Positions 17,032 to 24,819 of a stretch of 38,692 nt of DNA are shown here, piece after piece. The stretch lies in the NCBI GenBank assembly GCA_021205755.1, contig JAJPWX010000038.1, positions 16,859 to 55,550 on the forward strand, given 5' to 3'. Under the pieces are notes generated by a model. It was not told the DNA's origin. It did no database searches and saw nothing but the letters and a program-made list of their open reading frames with translations. The DNA comes from Lachnospiraceae bacterium. GTDB taxonomy: Bacteria > Bacillota > Clostridia > Lachnospirales > Lachnospiraceae. Position 1 is the stretch's first letter. Every line of letters begins with the position of its first letter. A program made the translations under genes and the position numbers.

Positions 17032-19923
17032 TTATCCGTTTTCAGATATATATATAACTTTCTGAATAATCTGAATCCATACAATCGCGTTCAAAAAACC
17101 GCTCATAAACAACAGCCGCCGATCCAGGATTTTCTTCGTCTGAAAAAAAGAGTTGCGCAAAACCAGCAGTACCAGCAGAAGGAATGGAATAAAATACCGC
17201 CCCTGCACCCCTTCAATATAGTAAGAATCGGTGGAGGTCCACGAAAACAGCATCGAAATCTCTACCAGAAACAGGGAACCCGCTGCCAATATGGCCCAGA
17301 ACGCGCGCTTTCTGCCCGAAATCCGCCTTTCACCCGGATGCGCAATACAGGAAAGCAGCAGCAAGAACAGAAAACCAATAATCACAAACCAGGGAATCGT
17401 GATCTGCAGCCAGCCTAAGTAACCGCCGAGCAGGTTTCGCAGGTAGGCGTCTCCCTGTTTATAAATGGTGTTCGCCAGCATTCCAACCAGGCGCCGCGGA
17501 TACTGGATAAAATAGCCAAACGTATAGATCTGTGTGCTGTCTGAGCCGCCCACGGCCTCCGCGGCTGTTCTGGAAAGGCGGGAAATGATACTCGACAGAT
17601 TTCCCCGCAGAAATGCGTACAGGCACACAACCGTCACCGCGCCAATCAGAGCCTTTTGTTTCCGGCCGCAGCCGCTTTTTACCAGAAAAATTCCCAGCGG
17701 CAGCAGGCACAGAGGAATATAGACGCTCCCCTTCACCGTAGCCATCAGGCAGCCCGTAACGACTGTCACGGCAATGTCGCAGAAACGGACGGAGACATTT
17801 TCCGTACACAGAAAAATACTATAGCTTACAAACAGAAAGGCAACTCCATTGATGACACTATCGTAGGAAAACGATGCTGCCTGCTGTAACGAGATCGGCA
17901 GCACCGCGATCAGCATCAGGGAAACCTTTCCTACGGGAAGTTTTTTCACCGCAAGGGTAGTCAGAATCGCGTAGGCAATCAGCGCAAACAGGCGCCCCAG
18001 CATCAGCATGGGCATCGTACCCAGCCCCAGCAGTCTGCCTAGAGTAATTCCCAGCGCCTGCGGCAGATAATAGATCCTGCCGGCGTTGTTCAGTGCACTC
18101 AGCGCCCGGCATTCGACCAGTGTATCGTCCTGAACCCGTGTAAACAGCTGCCGGTACAGGCGCTCATAGGAAGCGACGCTGATGTCCTCCTTATTCTCTG
18201 CGGTCATATCCGCGTCATCCGCACGTTTGTATATATAGCCGTCTTTTTCACTGTCCGGAATCCCCATCAGCTCATTGGACAGCTGATAGGCAGTATCAAT
18301 GTGCGATGGCTCGTCTGGCACACCGTACATCGTAATCACGCATCCCATCATCAGCCCCAGGGACAGAATCAGCACCGGACAAAGTCTGGTCAGGCTGATT
18401 CGCCGCACAAAAATCAGGAAATACAAAAGAGAAACGATGAGCAGAACCCCTGCGCAGAAAATCAGATACATCGGCAGCAGGAAAAAGGTATTTCCATACT
18501 CCAGGGTAACCGCCAGTGTGCTGTTATCAGGCTCCCCATTGATATACAGCTGATCGTCCGCGGTTTCTTCTGTCTGTTCTGTCTGCGCATCTTCCGCCTG
18601 GCTTTCCTCCGTCAGAGCTTCGTCTGCTGCTTCCGTGTCTTCCCATACATAGCTGTACGGAATCTCCACGGCCGTCCCGTCAAACTCTTCCGCACGCAAT
18701 GTCACGCTCAGATCATGCTTTCTGGATGTCACCAGTGTCTCATCCAGAGTCAGCTTCCAGACAAAGGTCTCTCCCACTGTCAGCTTCTCCGATAAAAGGA
18801 GTTCGTCGCTGGCAAGCACATCCCCCGTTGTATCATCCATAACGGTGGCGTACAGCTTCGCATTCTCCCCGATAGAAGCCGACGTCAGCTTTATCATCAC
18901 CGCAGTCACATTCCTGTTTTTCCGAACCAGGAAATGCTGCTCTACCGACTGCACGTCCTCATCCAGGCAAAAGGTCTCCCCGGAAGCACTCTCTTCCAGG
19001 ATGGCGGTCTCCTCCCGCTGATCCATCACGCGCTCAATGTGATATTCATAAACATAGAGCAGGGTGCCGATAAGAAGAAGCAGGACAAAAAGATATGCCG
19101 CCAGCGTTTTTCGCTTTCTGAATACCCGCAGGAAAGCGGACGCCAGTTTACCGAAGCAGGCCTTGCACCGTGAAAAAATACGGGACAGGCGCACAAGCAT
19201 TCCCGTCTCCTTCTCCGACGGAAAAGCAGAAACCGCTGCCCACAGAAACAGAAGACTGCCGACGAAAATCCACAGAATTGCCTTTAGAATGGCGTCCGTC
19301 ACCTCTGAGACCGCACTGACCTCTGCTGTGTAATAAGAGGTAAACACCAGCTGTTCTTCCACTGTCTCTCCATCCACAGAAAGGGTGGAAGCCAGGTTGT
19401 GAGAATCACTGACTACAAATTCCGGCGTCGTATAAATCTCGCTCCCCTGCAGCGTCAGTATCAGGGATACCTCTCTTCCCTCCGCATCCTCCACCGGAAG
19501 AGTCAGGTAAATATAAGAACCAGAATCACTGTTCCGCACCAGCTCATATTTCAGGGCAATCGTATCTTCGGCCAGCAGCTCCCCGCTTTCCCGGTCATAC
19601 AATTGAGCCAGCAGTTCTTCTTCTCCAAACCCGTCGTCCGCCTGGAATTTCACATTCAGCCCTTCAAAGCAGTCACAGTTAAGTGTAAAGTCCACCTGCA
19701 TCTCACTGCCTTCTTCAAGGACAACGGTAGAATCCGTTGCAAGGCCATAGGTCTCCGAAAGCGTACTATCATAGTCAAAATCGGTTGTCACAGCAGCGAG
19801 CACCACACAGAGCAGCAGAAAAACGCCGTATAGAAGGAACAGCCGTTTTTTCGTGCAGACATGTCGGCGCAAAGAAGCCAGAAAATTTGGTTTACCTGGT
19901 GTATGCTGTTGATTTCGTTTCAT
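17032..19923 (-). CDS. Very large DUF2142/GT-C-like membrane protein with two predicted external beta-rich domains
   Basis: This 963-residue protein has a basic N-terminus, then helix 1 (about 27-46), an external acidic beta-rich domain (about 47-205), and helix 2 (about 207-225). A Cys/Arg-rich cytoplasmic loop is followed by helix 3 (about 273-292), a second similar external domain (about 293-440), and an acidic Glu/Thr/Ala linker. From about residue 485 a DUF2142-like membrane core of about 10 helices contains YGVPDEPSHIDTAYQL, the family's PDE..H motif, and GRLLGLGTMPMLMLGRL. The two external domains resemble each other (LYDRESGELLAEDTIAL against VMDDTTGDVLASDELLL), suggesting duplication. 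DUF2142 proteins are found in polysaccharide loci and are thought to be GT-C enzymes. The ATG has AAAGG eight bases upstream. Confidence 0.82.
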   Translation of the reverse strand: MKRNQQHTPGKPNFLASLRRHVCTKKRLFLLYGVFLLLCVVLAAVTTDFDYDSTLSETYGLATDSTVVLEEGSEMQVDFTLNCDCFEGLNVKFQADDGFGEEELLAQLYDRESGELLAEDTIALKYELVRNSDSGSYIYLTLPVEDAEGREVSLILTLQGSEIYTTPEFVVSDSHNLASTLSVDGETVEEQLVFTSYYTAEVSAVSEVTDAILKAILWIFVGSLLFLWAAVSAFPSEKETGMLVRLSRIFSRCKACFGKLASAFLRVFRKRKTLAAYLFVLLLLIGTLLYVYEYHIERVMDQREETAILEESASGETFCLDEDVQSVEQHFLVRKNRNVTAVMIKLTSASIGENAKLYATVMDDTTGDVLASDELLLSEKLTVGETFVWKLTLDETLVTSRKHDLSVTLRAEEFDGTAVEIPYSYVWEDTEAADEALTEESQAEDAQTEQTEETADDQLYINGEPDNSTLAVTLEYGNTFFLLPMYLIFCAGVLLIVSLLYFLIFVRRISLTRLCPVLILSLGLMMGCVITMYGVPDEPSHIDTAYQLSNELMGIPDSEKDGYIYKRADDADMTAENKEDISVASYERLYRQLFTRVQDDTLVECRALSALNNAGRIYYLPQALGITLGRLLGLGTMPMLMLGRLFALIAYAILTTLAVKKLPVGKVSLMLIAVLPISLQQAASFSYDSVINGVAFLFVSYSIFLCTENVSVRFCDIAVTVVTGCLMATVKGSVYIPLCLLPLGIFLVKSGCGRKQKALIGAVTVVCLYAFLRGNLSSIISRLSRTAAEAVGGSDSTQIYTFGYFIQYPRRLVGMLANTIYKQGDAYLRNLLGGYLGWLQITIPWFVIIGFLFLLLLSCIAHPGERRISGRKRAFWAILAAGSLFLVEISMLFSWTSTDSYYIEGVQGRYFIPFLLLVLLVLRNSFFQTKKILDRRLLFMSGFLNAIVWIQIIQKVIYISENG

Positions 19924-19993
19924 TCACAATACCTTTCTGTTATTTACGCGCCTGTTCGGCACACAAATCTTCCGCCCTGTCGTCGCCGGGCAG

Positions 19994-21034
19994 TTATTTC
20001 CGACGTGAGGCTTCTTTCGCTCTCCGGCCCATTGCATAGAACAGGTCTCCCCGCAGCGCGGCCTGGTTTTTCGCGAAACGGCTAAAATCACCCTGACGAT
20101 AGTGGTGCCAGATCACCTGCAGCCGCTCTCGGAACCGCAGATTTCCCAGATTGCCCAGCTCCTGATGATATTGCGCACAGGCCTTCAGTTCTCTGTAAAA
20201 ATCAGGATCTGCTGATAAAAGATCCGAAAAGCCCTGATCGATTTCCCGATACATCACGGCATATTGCCTGTGAATTTCAATCTGCGTCTGACCGGCTGTC
20301 CGAAGAACCAGCAACCGTTTTTTCCAGCGGGCCGCTCCTGAGGCAACTGTTCCGATCTGGTTATCCGCATGCTGCCGGTAGCAAATCAGTTTTTCTGGCT
20401 CTGCTTCCAGTCCGCCGCGCAGGGCAGCCCGCATAGCCAGCCAGGCATCATGATAGCAGATTTCAGGGAAAGGAATGGCTTCCTCGAAAAGCTCCCGGCG
20501 GATTGCGGTCGCGGCGCCGGTCACATACCAGCCTTTCAGAAACAGACGTTTCCAGTCCGTATCGGCCAGCGTCTCCTTATTCAGCATCAGAGAATCCCAC
20601 AGATCCATCGCCTGCGGATTCCGATTCGCGTCAACGACCACCGCGTTTGAAAAAACCAGCAGACAGGACGGATTCTTCTGAAAATGCGCCCAGATCACCC
20701 TTACCTTTTCCCGTTTCCAGACATCGTCCTGGTCAGAGAGAAAAATGATTTCTCCATGTGTCCGTGCGATTGCCTGTTCAAAATTTTTGCGAAAACCCAG
20801 GTTTTTTTTATTTACAAGGATCTCGTACGATACGCTGCTTTGGGAAAGTACCTCTCTTGCAATCCTCACCGTGCCATCTGTGGAGCCATCGTCTGCGAGC
20901 ACGATCTCATCGACCGGAACATCCTGCTCCAAAATGCTCTGCAATTGTTCGCGAATATAAGCTTCTCCATTGTATGTGCACATTGCCACGGAGAATCGAA
21001 TTTTATCTGTGTTCCTGTTCTTTGCTTTACTCAT
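19994..21034 (-). CDS. Family-2 glycosyltransferase (rhamnosyltransferase-like)
   Basis: This is a 346-residue GT-A enzyme. The N-terminal FSVAMCTYNGEAYIREQLQSIL and ADDGSTDGT blocks are standard, the metal-binding motif is SDQDDVWK (about residues 97-104), and the acceptor half carries CYHDAWLAM and the later CYRQHADNQIG, a pattern common in rhamnosyl- and N-acetylglucosaminyl-transferases of O-antigen/EPS loci. It would extend the lipid-linked repeat unit at the cytoplasmic face. One base separates it from the preceding gene (TGA-g-ATG), so the two are coupled. The sugar is not known; dTDP-rhamnose is plausible because rfbA and rmlD are in the window. Confidence 0.9.
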   Translation of the reverse strand: MSKAKNRNTDKIRFSVAMCTYNGEAYIREQLQSILEQDVPVDEIVLADDGSTDGTVRIAREVLSQSSVSYEILVNKKNLGFRKNFEQAIARTHGEIIFLSDQDDVWKREKVRVIWAHFQKNPSCLLVFSNAVVVDANRNPQAMDLWDSLMLNKETLADTDWKRLFLKGWYVTGAATAIRRELFEEAIPFPEICYHDAWLAMRAALRGGLEAEPEKLICYRQHADNQIGTVASGAARWKKRLLVLRTAGQTQIEIHRQYAVMYREIDQGFSDLLSADPDFYRELKACAQYHQELGNLGNLRFRERLQVIWHHYRQGDFSRFAKNQAALRGDLFYAMGRRAKEASRRK

Positions 21035-21035
21035 C

Positions 21036-22106
21036 TCAGGAAGAAACCTCCGTTCCGGAGTTCGTAAGCCGGAAATAGACCCGGAACGCCGCCAGACAAA
21101 CCGTATACTGCCTCTTCATAAACAGCCACGCGAGCATTCCGTGAAGCTTCTTTATCCGAAACAGCTTCTTTACCGCCGCGGAAAGATCGGTCATCTGGCC
21201 AACTGTCTCCTTCCGGAAGTATTCCAGAAGCTCCTTTTTCTTTTTTTGAGAGCAGTTCGCGCCGGGCAGGCAAAGAATATTCATTGTTACAAACAGCGCG
21301 TTCATATAACTGTATAAAACCTGCTCCGCCGGATATCCCCAGTCGGCAAGCAGCCTGCTCTCCCGCTTCGCGACCCGAACGGAATCCGCGATACGGACGC
21401 CGTCAAACGTCGCGGAGGTGCTGGTCGATTCCCGGTATTTGTGCTTATAATACTCTCCCGCATGAAAGACCATCGACTGCGCCGCGGCTAAAACCTCCAG
21501 ATTCAGCATCATATCCTCATGACCAAACCGGAACGATTCATCAAACAGCAGCTGATTCTGCCGCAGGAAATCTCCGCGATAAATGCCATCCCAGATATAC
21601 ATTGTCTTGGCAGCCTCCCGAATGGCAGGAAAGTGCTCCGCGATCTCTGCCCCCCGGTAACAGACAACCCCGTCCCCGATTCCCGGCATCTGGCCAATCC
21701 GGCTGCCGTGCAAAAGAGTGACTGTCCCGTCCAGCGCGTGCTTTTCCTTCACACGCTCAAATTTCACGACATCCGCCTGGTACTTCTCCAGCAATATAAG
21801 ATTCTCGCTCAGATAGCCGGGCAGATATTCGTCATCATGATCCAGAAAGGCAATGTATTTTCCTCTGGCAAGACGCATTCCGTAATTTCTGGCGCTGCAG
21901 ATTCCGCCATTTTCCTTATGATACACCCGGATGCGCGCATCCTTCGCGGCCAGCTGCCTGCACAGAGCAAGGCTGTCATCCGGTGAACCGTCCTCAATCA
22001 GCAGAAGTTCAAAATCTTCAAACGACTGGCTCAGAACGCTCTGCACTGCCGTTTCCAGAACTTCCAGAGATTTATAGACCGGTATAATCACACTCACTGT
22101 CGGCAT
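21036..22106 (-). CDS. Family-2 glycosyltransferase
   Basis: This is a 356-residue GT-A enzyme with the N-terminal VSVIIPVYKSLEVLETAVQSVL, the UDP-binding EDGSPDDS and CSARNYGMRLARGKYIAFLDHDDEY (metal DHDDE, about residues 91-95). The C-terminal half is typical of EpsJ/WcaA-type transferases. It is translated just after licD (45-base gap) and is coupled to the next glycosyltransferase. It probably acts in repeat-unit assembly in the cytoplasm; donor and acceptor are unknown. Confidence 0.9.
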   Translation of the reverse strand: MPTVSVIIPVYKSLEVLETAVQSVLSQSFEDFELLLIEDGSPDDSLALCRQLAAKDARIRVYHKENGGICSARNYGMRLARGKYIAFLDHDDEYLPGYLSENLILLEKYQADVVKFERVKEKHALDGTVTLLHGSRIGQMPGIGDGVVCYRGAEIAEHFPAIREAAKTMYIWDGIYRGDFLRQNQLLFDESFRFGHEDMMLNLEVLAAAQSMVFHAGEYYKHKYRESTSTSATFDGVRIADSVRVAKRESRLLADWGYPAEQVLYSYMNALFVTMNILCLPGANCSQKKKKELLEYFRKETVGQMTDLSAAVKKLFRIKKLHGMLAWLFMKRQYTVCLAAFRVYFRLTNSGTEVSS

Positions 22107-22151
22107 ATCTGCCCGCCTTTCTTCCTCTCTTTTTCAAAAAGCCCACCTTCA

Positions 22152-23021
22152 TCACCAGGATATCTTCTGCGCTTCATTGTCTCCAAAATCCAGCCGATAC
22201 GGCACATGATTGTGTCTTTTTTCTACGGGAGGCATTTTCATATAATCCCCGTACCGCTCCCTGCAATACTTCTCCACATTGCAGGCAAACTTCACCTGCA
22301 TTCCCTCAAAGGCCCGCCGCTTCGTGGGCAGCACATCCTTCTTCTCCATTACACTGGTATAGAGAGCCGGGTCAAACATATAGGAAACCCGGCTGGTCTC
22401 GGCGTTCTGATATTTCGTTGCCTGCGCATGGGCTTTTTTGTAAAAGAACTCCGCCGGGATATGAAACAGCCGGATGAGAAAATGCAGCACGGCGCACCCC
22501 GCCCAGATGCAGTATTTCACAAATCCTGTCTGTTCCAGCACCGGAAACGGAACGCTCCGCAGAATCAGCAGCTTGCTCCAGACCCAGGCCCAGAATCCCT
22601 GTTTTTTAAAGGCCCGGTCGTCATCCGGAATATTATCGAAACAGAACAGATCCAGGAAAATCCCCCAGTTCGCGTCAATGTTTCTGAAATTGTGCTCCAA
22701 AAACGTGGTGCCATTTTTCACCCACCGCGTCGTCATCAGCGGATAATCCGGGTTTTTCTCAAAATTCAAAAGGCTGTATTTCTCTCCATATTCCCGTTCC
22801 GCGACCGCAAGGAAACGGTCGTAATCCTCGCGCAGCATTCCGATATCAATGTCATCGTCCCACGGAATATACCCCTGATGGCGCAGCAGACCGATTGTCG
22901 TCCCGCCAACGCCGAAATACTCAATCTGGTATTTCTCACAGAGCGCATCGAAATCCTTCAGCATATCCAATTCCACAGACTGTATTCTTTTCAGAATTTC
23001 CGGATCGTAATAATTGTCCAT
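22152..23021 (-). CDS. LicD-family phosphotransferase
   Basis: LicD-family enzymes transfer phosphocholine or another phospho-alcohol/phospho-sugar from a CDP-activated donor to a glycan. The 289-residue protein has the family N-terminus (DFDALCEKYQIEYFGVGGTTIGLLRHQGYIPWDDDIDIGM) with the catalytic Asp cluster DDDID (residues 55-59). The end of the upstream SDR gene is three bases away. Together with the IspD/TarI-like cytidylyltransferase and SDR before it, a CDP-linked substrate is very likely made locally and attached here (inference). No choline kinase or choline transporter is seen, so phosphocholine is not the favoured substrate. Confidence 0.9.
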   Translation of the reverse strand: MDNYYDPEILKRIQSVELDMLKDFDALCEKYQIEYFGVGGTTIGLLRHQGYIPWDDDIDIGMLREDYDRFLAVAEREYGEKYSLLNFEKNPDYPLMTTRWVKNGTTFLEHNFRNIDANWGIFLDLFCFDNIPDDDRAFKKQGFWAWVWSKLLILRSVPFPVLEQTGFVKYCIWAGCAVLHFLIRLFHIPAEFFYKKAHAQATKYQNAETSRVSYMFDPALYTSVMEKKDVLPTKRRAFEGMQVKFACNVEKYCRERYGDYMKMPPVEKRHNHVPYRLDFGDNEAQKISW

Positions 23022-23024
23022 CGG

Positions 23025-24092
23025 TTACCCAACTTTCTCTTTCATAATCTCCAGTGTCGAATAAATCCCCTCTTCCACACTTTTTCTGGGGCGCCATCCC
23101 AGGGCGTAAATTTTATGCCAGTCCAGAATCGACTTTTCTACGGGATTGTAGCTGTTTTTCTCCGTCTGCGTCGGCGTCTCTATCCGAAAGCCCACGTCTC
23201 CCGCCTCGGCAATCATCCGGGTCAGCTGCCGAATCGACACCACCTGCTCCTTGCCGGCAATGTTGTACGCTTCCCCACACACGCCTGAAAGCAACAGCAA
23301 AAGCAGGGCCTCCGCACAGTCAAAGGAGTAGCACATCGAGCGCTGCTGCCGGCCGTCGCTCTTCATCACCAGCTCTTCCCCATGGGCAGCGCGGAAAAGG
23401 AACTGCGCTGCGGCCCGGCTGTCCGAAGCTTTCGTATCCGGGCCAAAGATATGGCAAGGCCGTGCGATCACAATATCTGCTCCATATTCCTGTATCCACG
23501 ACTGGCAAAGCACCTCTGCAGCCCGCTTGGCCGCCGGATAACAGGATCTCGCTTTGGAGTGATCCACATACCCGCTGAATGTCTCATCGAAACTCTGTCC
23601 TTCCACAGACAGACCATATACCTCCCCTGAGGATAAATACAGAACCCGTTTGCATCCGCATTGCTGGGAATAGCCAAGCAAATGATCCAGTCCAGCCAGA
23701 TTACTCTTCATTACCTCTACGGGATGCGCCGCAAAGGAAGCCGGATCCCCGTCGCCTGCCGCACAGATGACATAATCCGCGCGCTCCGGAATCTGCACAT
23801 TTTCACTGATGTCCATCGCGTAATAGGACAGCTCCGCCTCCTCATACTGTCCGGCGAAGCACTGCAAAAAGTGCTCCCGGCTTCTGGAAACAGCCAGAAG
23901 ACGTATGTTTCCCCCATGGAAATGGTTGCGATGCAATAACAGCCGAACGGCGGCTGCGCCGATCACGCCGTTTGCACCCGCAACGAGAACGGTTTTCCCT
24001 TCCAGCCGTTCCCAGGGAATCGGTCCTGTCATATATGCTTCGCACTCTTCTTCATACATCTGACAAATTCTATCCAAAGACATCTCTGCCAT
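23025..24092 (-). CDS. NAD-dependent epimerase/dehydratase (extended SDR)
   Basis: The 355-residue protein has a Rossmann GANGVIG motif (residues 39-45), SSGEVYG (154-160) and the catalytic YPAAK (Tyr185, Lys189), as in NDP-sugar epimerases/dehydratases. Unlike RmlB it has an N-terminal extension of about 30 residues before the Rossmann fold (EEECEAYMTGPIPWERLEGKTVLVAGA), a pattern seen in SDRs encoded beside LicD/IspD-type genes. It lies between the TarI/IspD-like gene (seven bases) and licD (three bases). The ribosome site GGGAGG is only two bases from the ATG at 24092 but eleven from the ATG at 24083, so the shorter start is possible. It may modify the CDP-linked intermediate (inference). 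Confidence 0.88.
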   Translation of the reverse strand: MAEMSLDRICQMYEEECEAYMTGPIPWERLEGKTVLVAGANGVIGAAAVRLLLHRNHFHGGNIRLLAVSRSREHFLQCFAGQYEEAELSYYAMDISENVQIPERADYVICAAGDGDPASFAAHPVEVMKSNLAGLDHLLGYSQQCGCKRVLYLSSGEVYGLSVEGQSFDETFSGYVDHSKARSCYPAAKRAAEVLCQSWIQEYGADIVIARPCHIFGPDTKASDSRAAAQFLFRAAHGEELVMKSDGRQQRSMCYSFDCAEALLLLLLSGVCGEAYNIAGKEQVVSIRQLTRMIAEAGDVGFRIETPTQTEKNSYNPVEKSILDWHKIYALGWRPRKSVEEGIYSTLEIMKEKVG

Positions 24093-24099
24093 TGCCTCC

Positions 24100-24795
24100 C
24101 TACGGAGCGACCTGCAGCAGAGCTTTAAAAATATCCAGATCTTCTACCGTCGTAATCTTAATATTTTTCTCTGAGCCGGCCGCGAAATAGACCTCATACC
24201 CCAGCTCCGCCATCAGCGTACAGGTCGCAATTGAATTCGTAATCCCCTTCTCGAGCGCCTCCCGATGCAGACGGTACAGCACACCCAGAGGAAATGTCTG
24301 CGGCGTCTGTGTGCGCAGCAGGGTATCCCGCGGAATCGTCTGGCTGGAGCTGACCCGGTTCTCGCTGAACAGCATCGCCTCCATACAGGGAATGACCGTC
24401 ACCGCCGAACCATATTTTCTGCACTTGGCAATATTATCCGAAATAATATCCTGTGAGACCATCGGCCGGATCGCGTCATGAATCAGTACCAGATCCTCTT
24501 CCTGGTAATGCTCCATCAGGTCATATACGCCATTGCGGATAGAACTCTGCCCATTCTCCCCGCCGGATACAATATTCACCAGCTTCGAAATATGATATTG
24601 CTCCGCGTACGCCCGCAGAATCTCATGCCATCCGTCCAGGCATACCACCTCAATCGCTTGAATGTCCGGATGCTTCTGGAATGCTTCCATCGTATAAAGC
24701 ATGACCGGTTTGTCATTTACATTCAAAAACTGCTTCGGGATGCTCTGATGCATCCGCGCACCGCTTCCCCCGGCAATCAGCAAAGCAATATTCAT
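24100..24795 (-). CDS. TarI/IspD-family cytidylyltransferase
   Basis: The 231-residue enzyme has the CTP-binding ALLIAGGSGARMHQSIPKQFL (about 4-24), SIRNGV (about 85) and HDAIRP (about 105-110) motifs shared by IspD (methylerythritol-phosphate) and TarI (ribitol-5-phosphate) cytidylyltransferases. It also has LLRTQTPQTF and a C-terminal NIKITTVEDLDIFKALL. Its place directly before an SDR and licD in a surface-glycan locus favours a CDP-polyol or CDP-sugar for phosphodiester decoration over isoprenoid synthesis. The start has GAGGAG seven bases upstream. The choice between TarI and IspD roles cannot be settled by eye. Confidence 0.85.
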   Translation of the reverse strand: MNIALLIAGGSGARMHQSIPKQFLNVNDKPVMLYTMEAFQKHPDIQAIEVVCLDGWHEILRAYAEQYHISKLVNIVSGGENGQSSIRNGVYDLMEHYQEEDLVLIHDAIRPMVSQDIISDNIAKCRKYGSAVTVIPCMEAMLFSENRVSSSQTIPRDTLLRTQTPQTFPLGVLYRLHREALEKGITNSIATCTLMAELGYEVYFAAGSEKNIKITTVEDLDIFKALLQVAP

Positions 24796-24819
24796 CTTCC
24801 AGCTCCTCTCTAAACCTTG

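Noticed and set aside
24100-24795. Housekeeping IspD of isoprenoid synthesis
   Set aside because: The motifs cannot exclude it, but the tight linkage with an SDR and licD in a glycan locus fits a TarI-like role better.
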